This document shows, one piece after another, positions 9,794 to 18,008 of a stretch of 64,000 bases of DNA. Made by a program: the position numbers and the translations under genes. The stretch is taken from positions 62,001 through 126,000 of the forward strand of contig NZ_PVBT01000002.1 in assembly GCF_002980555.1 (NCBI RefSeq), read 5' to 3'. The stretch comes from Phyllobacterium myrsinacearum. Its GTDB lineage: Bacteria; Pseudomonadota; Alphaproteobacteria; Rhizobiales; Rhizobiaceae. Position 1 is the stretch's first letter, and each line of letters starts with the position of its first letter. The notes beneath the pieces were generated by a model that saw nothing but the letters and a program-made list of their open reading frames with translations, was not told the DNA's origin and did not search any database.

Positions 9794-9873
9794 GTGCAAA
9801 AGTTCGCTTTTTGAGCAATTGCACCAATTTTGAGCAAATGTATCAGGCCGGCAATTTCTCGATTGCAAAGCAA
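9794..9873 (-). promoter_or_regulatory. Phased array of five TTGC half-sites upstream of the AraC gene
   Basis: On the minus strand TTGC occurs five times. The corresponding plus-strand GCAA hexamers begin at 9794 (GTGCAA), 9813 (GAGCAA), 9832 (GAGCAA), 9849 (CGGCAA) and 9868 (AAGCAA), giving spacings of 19, 19, 17 and 19 bp. The two central units share the longer TTTTGAGCAA. Roughly helical phasing suggests an operator for cooperative binding, perhaps autoregulatory. Confidence 0.45.
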
Positions 9874-10371
9874 AAAGTGTCAATCGACCGCCGCGCGATA
9901 TTGCGCCTGACAAAAGATAATTTTCGTTTCAGGATGCTTTCCTTTGTGTCGCGATACGTCTGACCGCAAACCTTCGGAGCAACATTGTTTGAAACGTGAT
10001 GATCGTGTTCGGATGGAAAATTCCAATAATGATGGTTTCATGTTTGGTCCCGCAACCGCCCTTTGTCATCTGAGTGGGGTAATGGATTGCTTGACAACAT
10101 TACCAGAATCTTACGAGTGGAAAGACTGGGGAAGCGTATTCCTTAGTTGCAATAGGCGCCGCGCATTTGCTCTCCATCGCGGGCTTCAAACCAGAATATC
10201 ACATCCAGCATTCCTTGATCGGCCCGTTTGCTAAGATCGAGATTGCTTCGCGAAGACCGCATGCGCCCTGATATTTTGCTTTGCGAATGAAATAGCTGCG
10301 ATTGCGAAAGTTTCGTGCTGGAGCGCGTGATACGGATACTCATTATCACGCTCAAGCGAAGGGAATGCGGT
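9874..10371. other. Intergenic DNA before the needle-tail fusion gene
   Basis: About 500 bp with no credible gene. The only structured elements I see are the repeat pair at 10281-10308 and short AT-rich stretches. Confidence 0.4.
10281..10308 (+). promoter_or_regulatory. TTGCGAA direct repeat, 21-bp period, upstream of the fusion gene
   Basis: TTGCGAA at 10281-10287 is repeated exactly at 10302-10308, 21 bp apart and 63 bp before the start codon. The same half-site and period occur upstream of the 53-aa needle-like gene, and in a variant form upstream of the 59-aa gene. It resembles an AraC-type activator site. On the complementary strand the repeats read TTCGC, but with a 16-bp spacer, so this is not an exact PIP box. 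Confidence 0.5.
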
Positions 10372-10836
10372 ATGTCTGTGTCGGCATTGACCAATATTAA
10401 GACCAGTTCGGTTGTAGATCCGTCGAAGGCATTATTTGAGCGGAATCTGAATGCCGCAAAGGCAAGCGAGATTCTTACCGGTTTTCTGAAGAGCACAAAT
10501 AGGTCGGCAATCGATCTTGCCGGGCTCAAGCAGCTTGCCAACAATCCGCCACCCGGGACATCGCCCGAAGTGTCGGCCGCTGCGGACTACATGCTTAAAA
10601 ACCCCAAGGTTTATGAAGCAATCGAAACGCATGACGTCCCTGGAGCGGATGGGCTTTCTGGTGTTTGGAATTTCGAATGGGCTGCGAAGGGCGGGCTTGC
10701 CGGAAATCCTGTTGACGCTATTTCGTCCATGACAGCTGCTTTCGACAAGGCGATAGCCAAGTCGGCGGAAATTACAAATCTAACCACGCAAAAGAAGGTC
10801 GATCTGGATTCCGCAAAGCAGCGGCCAAACGCTTGA
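10372..10836 (+). CDS. NolX-type domain fused to a needle-like C-terminal tail, 154 aa
   Basis: The start at 10372 is chosen because the protein aligns from there and GGGA precedes it; a longer frame to 10315 is less likely. Residues 44-103 resemble the central domain of the NolX-like protein (its residues about 625-692): an AIDLAGLKQL...ETH...ADGLSG pattern ending in FEW versus SLTLKDIQKF...ETS...SDGRLS ending in SDW. Residues 123-154 match the tail of the 53-aa needle-like proteins at 26 of 32 positions, ending AKQRPNA in both. There is no signal peptide. The simplest reading is a secreted T3SS component that joins or caps the filament through its tail, with the NolX-like domain exposed. 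The tip role is inferred. Confidence 0.7.
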   Translation: MSVSALTNIKTSSVVDPSKALFERNLNAAKASEILTGFLKSTNRSAIDLAGLKQLANNPPPGTSPEVSAAADYMLKNPKVYEAIETHDVPGADGLSGVWNFEWAAKGGLAGNPVDAISSMTAAFDKAIAKSAEITNLTTQKKVDLDSAKQRPNA

Positions 10837-10899
10837 TTTGGGAATGTGATTGTTCTGGCGGACTGCTTCATCGTCTCTTGTGAAACAGTACCTTATATG

Positions 10900-10929
10900 A
10901 GGCGGGCCGTTCCATCGTTCGGTCCGCCT
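10900..10929 (+). terminator. Rho-independent terminator after the fusion gene
   Basis: AGGCGGGCC pairs with GGTCCGCCT (9-bp stem with one G-T pair, 12-nt loop), followed by ATTTTGTTG. It lies 64 bp after the stop codon. Confidence 0.65.
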
Positions 10930-11305
10930 ATTTTGTTGCGACAGATCCTTCTGACTGTCGCAACGCTGCCATCTTCTCTGCTTCGCTTGAGTTTCAATTC
11001 CAGGCTTAAAGCAGATTTGCGGCAAACAACGTGACGATGGCGGATCGCCATCGCGCAAAACCGTCATCATGATCGTGGCTTCATTGACTCGTAAATTGAT
11101 AATCAAGAGCGCTGCACTGCCGCTACCCCACTGACCTTTGACGAGACAGGGCCGGAACGGGAGGGAGTGCCGCATTTGGTGCAGTATGCGCTCCTCGGCA
11201 CTGACACAAAGATACCCGGCATACTGTCCGTGTGGCCCGGTATCTCGTGCTAACTCATCTGGTGAACGTCTCACCCATTTGAACGACGAGACAAGCGTTA
11301 TAAAT
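10930..11305. other. 376-bp intergenic region
   Basis: No gene seen. A perfect 8-bp hairpin CGATGGCG-gat-CGCCATCG lies at 11035-11053. It could end transcripts from either direction, although it is 250 bp beyond the transglycosylase stop. Confidence 0.35.
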
Positions 11306-12073
11306 TCAGAAGGACCCATTGCCTTCCGGATAGCCAGCAAGCGGCAGCTCTCCGCCTTTGCTGATAATATTCCAAAAATAGTTTACCTTCTCGACATAGT
11401 TTTTTGTACCCAAACCTGTCGTTGATGCGGAAGGGTTTGATCGGTCTACCGAACCAGGACCCGAATTATACGCACGTAGCGCCAGATCCCAGCTCCCAAA
11501 GGTTTTGTATTGTTCCTTCAAATACAGTGCACCGGCCATAATATTGGTTTGCGGATCACTCAGATCATTGCCTTGTAACAGGGAAGGGTATGTGGCCTTG
11601 AGGCTTGCAAAGGTGGCGGGATTGATTTGCATTAATCCACTGTCAGTCTGGCCATTTTGTCCGTTAATCGTTCCGGCCGACGCTTTTCCCTTCGACTCGT
11701 CCCATATCACTGCCGCAAGAAGATCTGCGGGAACACCCGTTTCTGCTGCTGCCTTCAGGATTGCCTGGCTGTAAGGCTTAAGGTTTTCGTGAAGCCCCGG
11801 TCCCAAGGTGACGGTACCAGCATTTCCCGCCTTGTTGCCAGTTCCCGGCTTTGCACTATCGCTGCCGGAATTGGGAGAAGTGACTTTTGAGGGCGGGGCA
11901 CCGTTATCGCCAGGGTTGATACCCATAAGGCTCATCGTTTTCTTCGCAAGATCCAGTTCCGCCTGGAAATGCGCGCGCAGTGCGTCACTCGTCGCTGCTT
12001 TTTGTCTTTGCAGCCTATCAGCGTAGAAGCTTTGCCATCCAGCAGCAAGACTTGCATTTTGAACACCAGCCAT
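11306..12073 (-). CDS. T3SS-associated lytic transglycosylase (SLT domain)
   Basis: Cuts peptidoglycan glycan strands, probably to let the secretion apparatus cross the wall. 255 aa from the ATG at 12073 (AAGGGA 9 bases upstream); an upstream TTG is possible but weaker. Residues 1-55 are helical, 56-95 a Gly/Pro/Ser linker, and 100-235 the SLT fold with the likely catalytic Glu126 in IWDESKG, then SGLMQINPATF, the NIMAGALYL block and LRAYNSGPGSV. No classical signal peptide is visible, so it may be exported by the T3SS itself, as proposed for other secretion-linked transglycosylases. It is transcribed away from the 53-aa needle-like gene copy 1, on the same strand. Confidence 0.87.
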   Translation of the reverse strand: MAGVQNASLAAGWQSFYADRLQRQKAATSDALRAHFQAELDLAKKTMSLMGINPGDNGAPPSKVTSPNSGSDSAKPGTGNKAGNAGTVTLGPGLHENLKPYSQAILKAAAETGVPADLLAAVIWDESKGKASAGTINGQNGQTDSGLMQINPATFASLKATYPSLLQGNDLSDPQTNIMAGALYLKEQYKTFGSWDLALRAYNSGPGSVDRSNPSASTTGLGTKNYVEKVNYFWNIISKGGELPLAGYPEGNGSF

Positions 12074-12220
12074 GACAGACAATCCCTTGATCCTATTGTT
12101 AGTTCTTGTTCACATTGGCACCAATTTGCATGTACACCTTGTATCGGCGGACCAGCCTTCTGAAGGCAGGGTGACCTTCCATACCGCTCTACGGGCAATA
12201 CAATGTGCTGTATCGTCTGC

Positions 12221-12248
12221 GTGCAGATGGCGCGGGCGCCATCTGCAC
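12221..12248 (-). terminator. Hairpin after needle-like gene copy 1
   Basis: A perfect 13-bp inverted repeat (GTGCAGATGGCGC / GCGCCATCTGCAC) with a 2-nt centre, 10 bp past the stop codon. No T-run, but very stable. Confidence 0.55.
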
Positions 12249-12258
12249 AAATTCCGGA

Positions 12259-12420
12259 TTAAGCGTTTGGACGTTGCTTGGCAGCGTCGAGTTCGACTTT
12301 CTTCTCGGTCGTCAGCGCAGTGATCTCGGCTGATTTCTGGATCGCGTAGTCAAAGGCCTTCGACATGGCATCGATCGACGCGTCGGATGATTTCGGATCA
12401 ATTGGGGGCGTGGCAGCCAT
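12259..12420 (-). CDS. 53-aa needle/pilus-subunit-like T3SS protein, copy 1
   Basis: The ATG at 12420 is set by GAGGA 8-9 bases upstream; longer frames reading into the upstream region are artefacts. The protein is one short helical hairpin: a Pro/Ser-rich start (MAATPPIDPKSSD), then SIDAMSKAFDYAIQKSAEIT and a basic tail ending AKQRPNA. Small size, alpha-helical pattern, lack of Cys and signal peptide, and position beside the sctV operon fit an SctF/NopA-type filament subunit. In classical rhizobia nopA lies next to the y4yQ-rhcV-y4yS operon. I cannot prove homology by eye. Copy 2 at 30399 encodes an identical protein. The gene is too short and AT-moderate to be certain of its role, but real translation is well supported. 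Confidence 0.68.
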   Translation of the reverse strand: MAATPPIDPKSSDASIDAMSKAFDYAIQKSAEITALTTEKKVELDAAKQRPNA

Positions 12421-12552
12421 TGAGCTATTCCTCGTTCTCGTGAGTAAACCATCTTGGACAAACCAAACAGGCCCGGCATGCCGGATATCTCTTTGGTGAT
12501 TGGAGTATGACCGGTTTCGACGCTCAAACAATTCGGGTACTTTAATAACTTC

Positions 12553-12585
12553 GTTTTGCAAACCATCTTCGTTGCCTTGCAAAAC
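12553..12585 (-). promoter_or_regulatory. Palindromic TTGC site upstream of needle-like gene copy 1
   Basis: GTTTTGCAA (12553-12561) and TTGCAAAAC (12577-12585) form a perfect 9-bp inverted repeat with a 15-bp spacer. Because each arm contains TTGCAA, it is also a TTGCAA direct repeat of 21-bp period. It lies 132 bp upstream of the start codon, and is a candidate regulator-binding site shared with 10281 and 29190. Confidence 0.5.
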
Positions 12586-12588
12586 TCT

Positions 12589-13246
12589 CTCTCCGCATTG
12601 GGATAGGCTGTATTTGCATCATGCATTAAATTGCCAATTGTTTACCCGAATTGTTCCCTTCGTTATTCTTGGCGATGGGGCTTGGCCACCGTATCGACCT
12701 ATGGAATGATAGCGCCATTGCTTTACTCCATCATGGATACCGCTTGGCCTGTTCGTGGGTCGGTGCAGACAGACGACTGGCAGAGCAGATATTTTCCCAT
12801 TTGTTTCAGCAGCGCTGGTTCCCCGCGGGGCGGCGATCTTTGTGATGCAAAGAAGATATTTTGCCATCCGAAATTATCGAAATCCGAGAATTGCCCGGTG
12901 GCCAAAGCAGGGCATATTGAAGTTCAACCAGATTCGGCTTGCAGCATATGCGAACTCTGCATGAACCTTGCTTGGTACTTTGGCGATAATCTAAAAGCGA
13001 GGAGTCCATTCGATGGTTAAATACTCGGTTAACCCAGATTTATCGGGCATCCAATGACAGGCCCTCGCTTCCAGTATCAGGGAATTTTATTCCCCAATAT
13101 GCAGAACCGTTCTGGTCACTGCCGTATGCCGGCAACTGTGAGTTGATCAATCTGATGGGGGCCTTTGCATTGGCGACGGTCGTCTGATTGCTGCCCGGCG
13201 AGGGGATAAGTTTGTTGTGACGTCAGCTAGGCCAGTGGGGATATAG
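12589..13246. other. 658-bp region upstream of the sctV operon, no convincing gene
   Basis: Frames on both strands (e.g. 12631-13020 plus, 12619-12867 minus) lack a good start, ribosome site or family features. The promoter of the plus operon should lie in the second half. GTCAGCT at 13222-13228 matches only the first half of a tts box and is too close to the start codon to be convincing. Confidence 0.4.
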
Positions 13247-13627
13247 ATGGCACTCGACGTTCGTCGGCAAGAGGATCGGCTACGCTCGCAGACGGGTGGC
13301 GTCTCAGGACGTATAGAGGTTTCGAAAGTTGATCGTGTTCAGCTCCAGGCCTTTGATGCCTCGCTGGCCCGTTCGGCGCTGGCGGCCAAACAGAGGCGGG
13401 ACCCTTTTGTTGGCCAGACTGGCCGGCTAAGGAAACCCAAACTTGCCAATCTGGGTATTTTTGATTTGGGGCGCTCAGAGGAAATCCTCCGCTACCTTAT
13501 CAAGGAAGTCTTGCCCACACTGGATATGGACAAGGACGTCGCCACCATCACCGCGATGCTGCTGACAGAGGAAATCGACAGCAGGCGCGAGTTGCAAGAC
13601 CGGCTCAACCAGGCCCAGAGCCAGTGA
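13247..13627 (+). CDS. Small T3SS operon protein in the y4yQ position, function unknown
   Basis: 126 aa, ATG with GGGGA 6 bases upstream. First gene of the sctV operon; its stop overlaps the next start by 4 bp. The basic N-terminus (RRQEDRLRSQTGG) precedes a helical C-terminal half (SEEILRYLIKEVLPTLDMDKDV, then a charged coil to the end). Rhizobial T3SS operons have a small gene (y4yQ) just before rhcV, so position supports an equivalent. Sequence similarity is not obvious to me. It could be a cytosolic chaperone or a sorting or gate-associated factor. Confidence 0.72.
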   Translation: MALDVRRQEDRLRSQTGGVSGRIEVSKVDRVQLQAFDASLARSALAAKQRRDPFVGQTGRLRKPKLANLGIFDLGRSEEILRYLIKEVLPTLDMDKDVATITAMLLTEEIDSRRELQDRLNQAQSQ

Positions 13628-13959
13628 CCCGGCTAAGCCAGGACAGCGCCGAGTTTCTTCATGGGCTTGGTTATATCTATTGCAAGGCCGGTCAACCGGA
13701 CCGCGGCATTGTCTTTCTGTTGCTGGCATCCAAGATCGCACCGCACGATACTGCAGTGTTGAATTCCCTGGCGACTGTCTTCGTGGAGACCCAAGCGGCC
13801 AATCGGGCGCTCGCTGCGATCGATAGGATTGAGGCGCTTGAAGGAGAGATTTCATCAAACCTGCAGCTTCTCAAAAGCCGGGCGTTGTGGATGAGGGGAG
13901 AGCATGATCGCGCTCGGCAAACCTTTCGTGACTATGTGAAGGGAAGAACCCCGTTATGA
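13624..13959 (+). CDS. TPR-containing T3SS chaperone-like protein (y4yS position)
   Basis: 111 aa from a GTG overlapping the previous stop, with a 4-bp overlap with sctV at the other end; translational coupling on both sides is likely. Residues 10-100 hold two to three TPR-like helix pairs (AEFLHGLGYIYCKAGQPDRG, then LNSLATVFVETQAANRALAA). TPR proteins of this size in T3SS operons (SctG/SycD types, y4yS in rhizobia) bind needle or translocator subunits in the cytosol. A partner among the small filament-like proteins or the NolX-like protein is plausible. Confidence 0.75.
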   Translation: MTRLSQDSAEFLHGLGYIYCKAGQPDRGIVFLLLASKIAPHDTAVLNSLATVFVETQAANRALAAIDRIEALEGEISSNLQLLKSRALWMRGEHDRARQTFRDYVKGRTPL

Positions 13960-16106
13960 CCATGTTGAACACGCTGGACCGAATGGCCCGGCTTGCATCA
14001 AAACGCACCGGTATCGTCATTGCGGCGCTAATGATGCTTGCGATTGTGATGTTGGTTATTCCTCTGCCAACATATCTCGTCGATGGGCTGATCGGAATGA
14101 ACATTGCATTCAGCGTGCTCATTCTGGTGGTGGCGTTTTACATTTCCCATCCGGTGGAACTCTCCGCTTTGCCATCGATTATTCTGCTCGGTACACTGTT
14201 TCGTCTTTCGCTTTCCATCACGACAACACGGCTTATTCTCCTTCAGGCGGACGCCGGACAGATTGTTTCGGCATTCGGTGATTTTGTGGTTGGTGGGGAA
14301 GTCGTTGTTGGGTTGGTCGTCTTCCTGATCATTACAATTGCCCAGTTTGTCGTCATTACAAAGGGGGCCGAACGGGTCGCGGAAGTCGGCGCCCGCTTTG
14401 CGCTGGATGCGATGCCAGGCAAGCAGATGAGCATCGACGGTGAAGCGCGCAGCGGCGAAATCGATCCGGCCGAGGCCAAACGCAGGCGACAAAATCTGGA
14501 GCGCGAGAGCCAGTTTTATGGTGCCATGGACGGTGCCATGAAATTCGTCAAAGGCGACGCAATTGCCGGACTCATCATCATTGTTATCAACCTCATTGGC
14601 GGCCTTTCAATTGGTTCGTTGCAACACGGCATGCCGTTTGGTGAAGCAGCGCACACTTATTCGCTCCTGACTGTCGGCGATGGTCTGATTTCCCAGATTC
14701 CTGCCTTGATGATGGCGGTTGCTGCCGGGACGGTTGTCACGCGTGTGACATCAGACAAGAATGAGGATCTTGGCTCAGAGATTATCGGACAATTGGGTTC
14801 CAGTTACCGGGCACTGGCCTTGGCCGCAGTCATCCTCTTCGGATTCGGCCTGGTTCCCGGCTTTCCGATGATCGTTTTCTGGACGCTGGCGGTTATTACC
14901 GGTGGTTTGGCCTACATTGCTTACAAGAGAACCACCGCTGCGCTGGTGGAGCGCTTGGACGCATCGCCTGATTCCGGCACGGCAATGCCCATAGGCAATA
15001 TCAATAAGCCGCAGACGATGCTGTCCAACACAAGTCCCGGACTATTGCCAGGCTCCCAGCGTTTGAATATCGCACTTGGATCGCATCTTGCAGCCACAAT
15101 TTCGATGCCGGATCTGCGCGAGGGTATCGAACAGGTCCGGACAAATCTCTTTGCAGATATCGGGGTTCGCATGCCGCCCATCGGCGTTCGTGCAGATCCC
15201 GGCCTGGGTGCCGATCAGTTTCGTATCGATTTTGAAGGCGTGCCGGTAACGGACGGTGCGATCGTTCTCAGCCAGTTTCTGGTCACCGACGAAACGGTGC
15301 ATCTCGATCTGATGTCAATTCCATATCACGTCCGCCCTGTCCTTATGGGGCAGCACAACGGCGTATGGGTGGAGAACAGTCATCGGGAGGCACTGGAGGA
15401 GGCCGGGATAAGATTTCATGAACCGACCGGTGTGTTGATGGATGTTCTACAGCGCGTGCTGCGTCGTTACATCGCTGATTTCATCGATGGGCAGGAGGTC
15501 AGGTTTCTGCTGACGCAGATTGAGAACGAACATGGTGATCTTGTGAAGGAAGCCGTGAGCGTGACCTCCGTACAGAAAATCTCGGAAGTTTTGCGGCGAC
15601 TTGTCGAGGAAGATGTTCCCGTTACAAATCTGCGCGTCATCCTGCAGGCGATCGTCGAGTGGGGACCACAGCTTCAGAACCCCCATACATTGGCGGAATA
15701 TGCACGGATAGGCTTGTCCAGACAGATTTGTCACCGGCATTCGGAATTGAACCGGGTTGTCTCCGTCTATCTTTTCACACGGCAAACCGAAGACGCGGTT
15801 CGCGCCAACATTCAGCAAGGACAGGCCGCTAACGCAATCGGCATTCCAGACGAGATTTCACGGCCTATCATCGACCAGTTGAGAGACAAACAGGACAGCA
15901 GCGATTCCGGAATTGTCCGGGCAGTACTCACAACAATGGATATTCGCCGGCCGATCCGAAATCTTCTGATGCGCAATGACATCAATCTGCCTGTCCTGTC
16001 CTATCAGGAAATTTCCCCGGAGTTCAGCATTCAGTCGCTCGGATATATTTCGTTGCCGGCATTCCATCCCACGCGGCAGATCGAAGTCGGGGGCGAAGGT
16101 GAGTAA
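13956..16106 (+). CDS. sctV: T3SS export gate protein SctV (RhcV/FlhA family)
   Basis: The nonameric inner-membrane export gate. 716 aa, normal for the family. Residues 15-330 hold the membrane helices and conserved FHIPEP-family blocks (VKGDAIAGLIIIVINLIGG, the MPGKQMSIDGEARSGEID loop, and SQIPALMMAVAAG). The large cytosolic domain (about 380-700) includes YHVRPVLMGQHNGVWVE and the LAEYARIGLSRQI block. ATG overlaps the upstream TPR stop (ATGA); the secretin start overlaps its own end. No defects seen. Confidence 0.97.
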   Translation: MTMLNTLDRMARLASKRTGIVIAALMMLAIVMLVIPLPTYLVDGLIGMNIAFSVLILVVAFYISHPVELSALPSIILLGTLFRLSLSITTTRLILLQADAGQIVSAFGDFVVGGEVVVGLVVFLIITIAQFVVITKGAERVAEVGARFALDAMPGKQMSIDGEARSGEIDPAEAKRRRQNLERESQFYGAMDGAMKFVKGDAIAGLIIIVINLIGGLSIGSLQHGMPFGEAAHTYSLLTVGDGLISQIPALMMAVAAGTVVTRVTSDKNEDLGSEIIGQLGSSYRALALAAVILFGFGLVPGFPMIVFWTLAVITGGLAYIAYKRTTAALVERLDASPDSGTAMPIGNINKPQTMLSNTSPGLLPGSQRLNIALGSHLAATISMPDLREGIEQVRTNLFADIGVRMPPIGVRADPGLGADQFRIDFEGVPVTDGAIVLSQFLVTDETVHLDLMSIPYHVRPVLMGQHNGVWVENSHREALEEAGIRFHEPTGVLMDVLQRVLRRYIADFIDGQEVRFLLTQIENEHGDLVKEAVSVTSVQKISEVLRRLVEEDVPVTNLRVILQAIVEWGPQLQNPHTLAEYARIGLSRQICHRHSELNRVVSVYLFTRQTEDAVRANIQQGQAANAIGIPDEISRPIIDQLRDKQDSSDSGIVRAVLTTMDIRRPIRNLLMRNDINLPVLSYQEISPEFSIQSLGYISLPAFHPTRQIEVGGEGE

Positions 16107-17514
16107 GCGCTCCGTTGAGTTCAATGACCCCCGACACCAAACTATGGTGGACCATTTCCTTATGTTCAAACATTCCCATACTGCACGGGCGCGCTTGTCT
16201 GTCGTGTTGCCCGAGTTGACGTTTCTCGCCATCCTTCTGATGGCAATGATCACATTTCTTCCCATGGCTTTAGCGCAGGTCAAAGTCGATGCGACGTCTG
16301 GCCAAGTTCTGAAACTGACCATGGGTCAAGGGCAGATTCTGCGGTTCGATCAACCCGTGGAATCTGTCTTTCTTGCCGATACGGCCATTGCTGACGTTCG
16401 TGTAGTCTCGCCTGGAGCTGTCTATATCTACGGCACCAAGGTTGGAAGTACCAATCTCATTGCCCTCAGTCCCGATCAAGGGACACGCGGGACCCTGCAA
16501 ATTCGTGTTGTCGGCAGCCCCATGGAGGCCCAGCAATCGGCAAAAGCGCTTCAGCCCACAACGACGGTCGATATTACCCTGTTTGGTGATCAGTTTGTGG
16601 GCAAGGGGCACACTAAAAATGTGGGCGAAGCCGTCGATACCAGTAATGTACTGAAGAGCTATTCGAAACCCGACAAGCCCGCATTGAACAACACGACGAT
16701 TTCTGGTCCCAACCAGGTCAATATCCGGGTTCGGTTCGCTGAAGTGGCACGCAACGAACTGTCCCGCTATGGACTTGATTGGAGTGCTTTCTTCAATGCC
16801 GGTTCGTTTTCCTTCGGTGTCGTCCGCACCGGTAATACCAGTAGTGAAGGCGGGGGCGGAACAGCCATTGGCGCGGTCGGAAAGAATGTCAACGTCAATG
16901 TTCTTCTTGATGCCTTGCAGTCCAACGGGATACTGACAATTCTTGCTGAACCCAATATTACAGCCGTGACGGGACAGACGGCCAGCTTCCTCGCAGGAGG
17001 CGAGATTCCGATTCCGGTTCCCGCCGGAAACCAGCAAATTGCGATCGAGTACAAGCAGTTTGGCGTGTCATTGCAATTCACTCCGACGCTGCTGCCAAAT
17101 GACCGGATTGCATTACAGGTCCGGCCGGAGGTCAGCAGTGTCTCGCAAGACAGTGTTGTTTCAATTAACGGGCTGGTCGTCCCTTCGCTGCGTGTCAGAC
17201 GTGCGGATACAACTGTTGAAGTGGGAAGCGGGCAGACATTTGCCATTGCCGGTCTATTCCAGAGACAGGAAACGCAATCCATCAGTAAAACGCCAATGAT
17301 AGGTGATGTGCCTATCCTTGGGGAGCTATTCAAGTCGAAGAGATTTCAGCGCAACGAAACCGAGCTGGTTATCCTGATAACACCATACCTTGTGACACCG
17401 ACCTCGTCGCGAAGCATGAAAACGCCGTTGGACAGCCCTTCCGGCACGACTGCCTCTCCCCGCAAAAAAGCAAGACAGACCATCAACAAGGAGTATGGCT
17501 TCTATGTTGAATAA
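16099..17514 (+). CDS. rhcC2: Outer-membrane secretin, Tad-pilus CpaC-like (RhcC2)
   Basis: Forms the outer-membrane ring. A GTG at 16099 overlapping the sctV stop is the preferred start (471 aa); ATG 16144 is the alternative. A signal anchor ends PMALAQ. An N-terminal pilus-secretin domain follows (LKLTMGQGQILRFDQPVESVFLADTAIADVRVVSP, split here as seen), with a GTKVGSTNLI strand and a full secretin C-domain ending VPILGELFKSKRFQRNETE, then VILITPYLV. This layout is that of CpaC/RcpA from Tad pili rather than of YscC. In rhizobia the T3SS secretin is split into RhcC1 and RhcC2; RhcC1 is at 28010. CpaD- and TadD-like genes follow directly. Confidence 0.9.
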   Translation: MSKRSVEFNDPRHQTMVDHFLMFKHSHTARARLSVVLPELTFLAILLMAMITFLPMALAQVKVDATSGQVLKLTMGQGQILRFDQPVESVFLADTAIADVRVVSPGAVYIYGTKVGSTNLIALSPDQGTRGTLQIRVVGSPMEAQQSAKALQPTTTVDITLFGDQFVGKGHTKNVGEAVDTSNVLKSYSKPDKPALNNTTISGPNQVNIRVRFAEVARNELSRYGLDWSAFFNAGSFSFGVVRTGNTSSEGGGGTAIGAVGKNVNVNVLLDALQSNGILTILAEPNITAVTGQTASFLAGGEIPIPVPAGNQQIAIEYKQFGVSLQFTPTLLPNDRIALQVRPEVSSVSQDSVVSINGLVVPSLRVRRADTTVEVGSGQTFAIAGLFQRQETQSISKTPMIGDVPILGELFKSKRFQRNETELVILITPYLVTPTSSRSMKTPLDSPSGTTASPRKKARQTINKEYGFYVE

Positions 17515-17539
17515 TTGTCCCTTCATGGCTGGAGGATCG

Positions 17540-17974
17540 ATGGCGCGACTGGTTTTGTTCGTTGGGTCTTTTGTACTTTTGGCAGGATGTGTTGGCAGTC
17601 AGCCACAACCTTATTCCCCCAATTACAGCTATCTCAGCATGAGGGCGGCGCCTGCGACGATGGGTCTTTCCAGACCCGGAGTAGTCCGCAAGGGGTATGA
17701 TCAGGATAAGCCCGCAGCAACAGTATTGGTACCCGATGCCTGTATCACCCCCGATACGGCAGATCAGCCGGTCTATTTACCCTCGGGTTGCTCAAACAAT
17801 CTCAATTTACAGTTGATGGTCGTCCGCAAGCAGGACCTGACGCAGGGGCACCAAATGGGCCCTGCCATGGCCGCTCCGGTTGCGCGTGCGGCGCAAGATT
17901 ATATGGACGGCGTTATGCCAGCCGGACGGAAGCAACAGCGCCTTGTTGAGCAATCCAATCGGTCTGTGCAGTGA
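17540..17974 (+). CDS. CpaD-like lipoprotein in the T3SS operon
   Basis: Start at 17540 (GGAGG just upstream) gives a clean lipoprotein signal, LVLFVGSFVLLAGC, with the lipidated Cys at 17. Upstream in-frame ATGs at 17495 and 17504 are possible. The 144-aa product contains DACIT, SGCSNNLNLQLMVVRKQDLT and a PVARAAQDYMDG segment. It matches the CpaD pattern in which a GC..NN..xM block is followed by a DL motif and a short Tyr/Gly end. CpaD is a Tad-pilus outer-membrane lipoprotein thought to help the CpaC secretin. Here it probably acts as pilotin or stabiliser for rhcC2. Confidence 0.72.
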   Translation: MARLVLFVGSFVLLAGCVGSQPQPYSPNYSYLSMRAAPATMGLSRPGVVRKGYDQDKPAATVLVPDACITPDTADQPVYLPSGCSNNLNLQLMVVRKQDLTQGHQMGPAMAAPVARAAQDYMDGVMPAGRKQQRLVEQSNRSVQ

Positions 17975-18008
17975 AGGCAACCATCCTGGCCAATCAAGAC
18001 AAGGAAAT

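Larger units (their letters stand above)
12218..12588. repeat. 371-bp direct repeat, copy 1
   Basis: Matches 30358-30728 in the same orientation with only two differences (at 12250 and 12257). Each copy holds a hairpin, a complete 53-aa gene and about 165 bp of upstream DNA with a palindromic TTGC site. The two copies bracket the T3SS core, 18,140 bp apart. Confidence 0.97.

Noticed and set aside
12421-12582. Longer versions of the 53-aa gene reading into the upstream region
   Set aside because: GAGGA precedes the ATG at 12420, and the upstream frame covers the palindromic regulatory site with non-protein-like sequence.
12631-13020. 129-codon plus-strand frame in the gap before the sctV operon
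   Set aside because: TTG start, no ribosome site, Cys/Trp-rich composition unlike its neighbours and overlapping frames on the other strand.
13216-13246. GTCAGCT resembling the start of a rhizobial tts box
   Set aside because: Only the first half matches, the TCGAAAGCT part is missing, and it is under 20 bp from the start codon.
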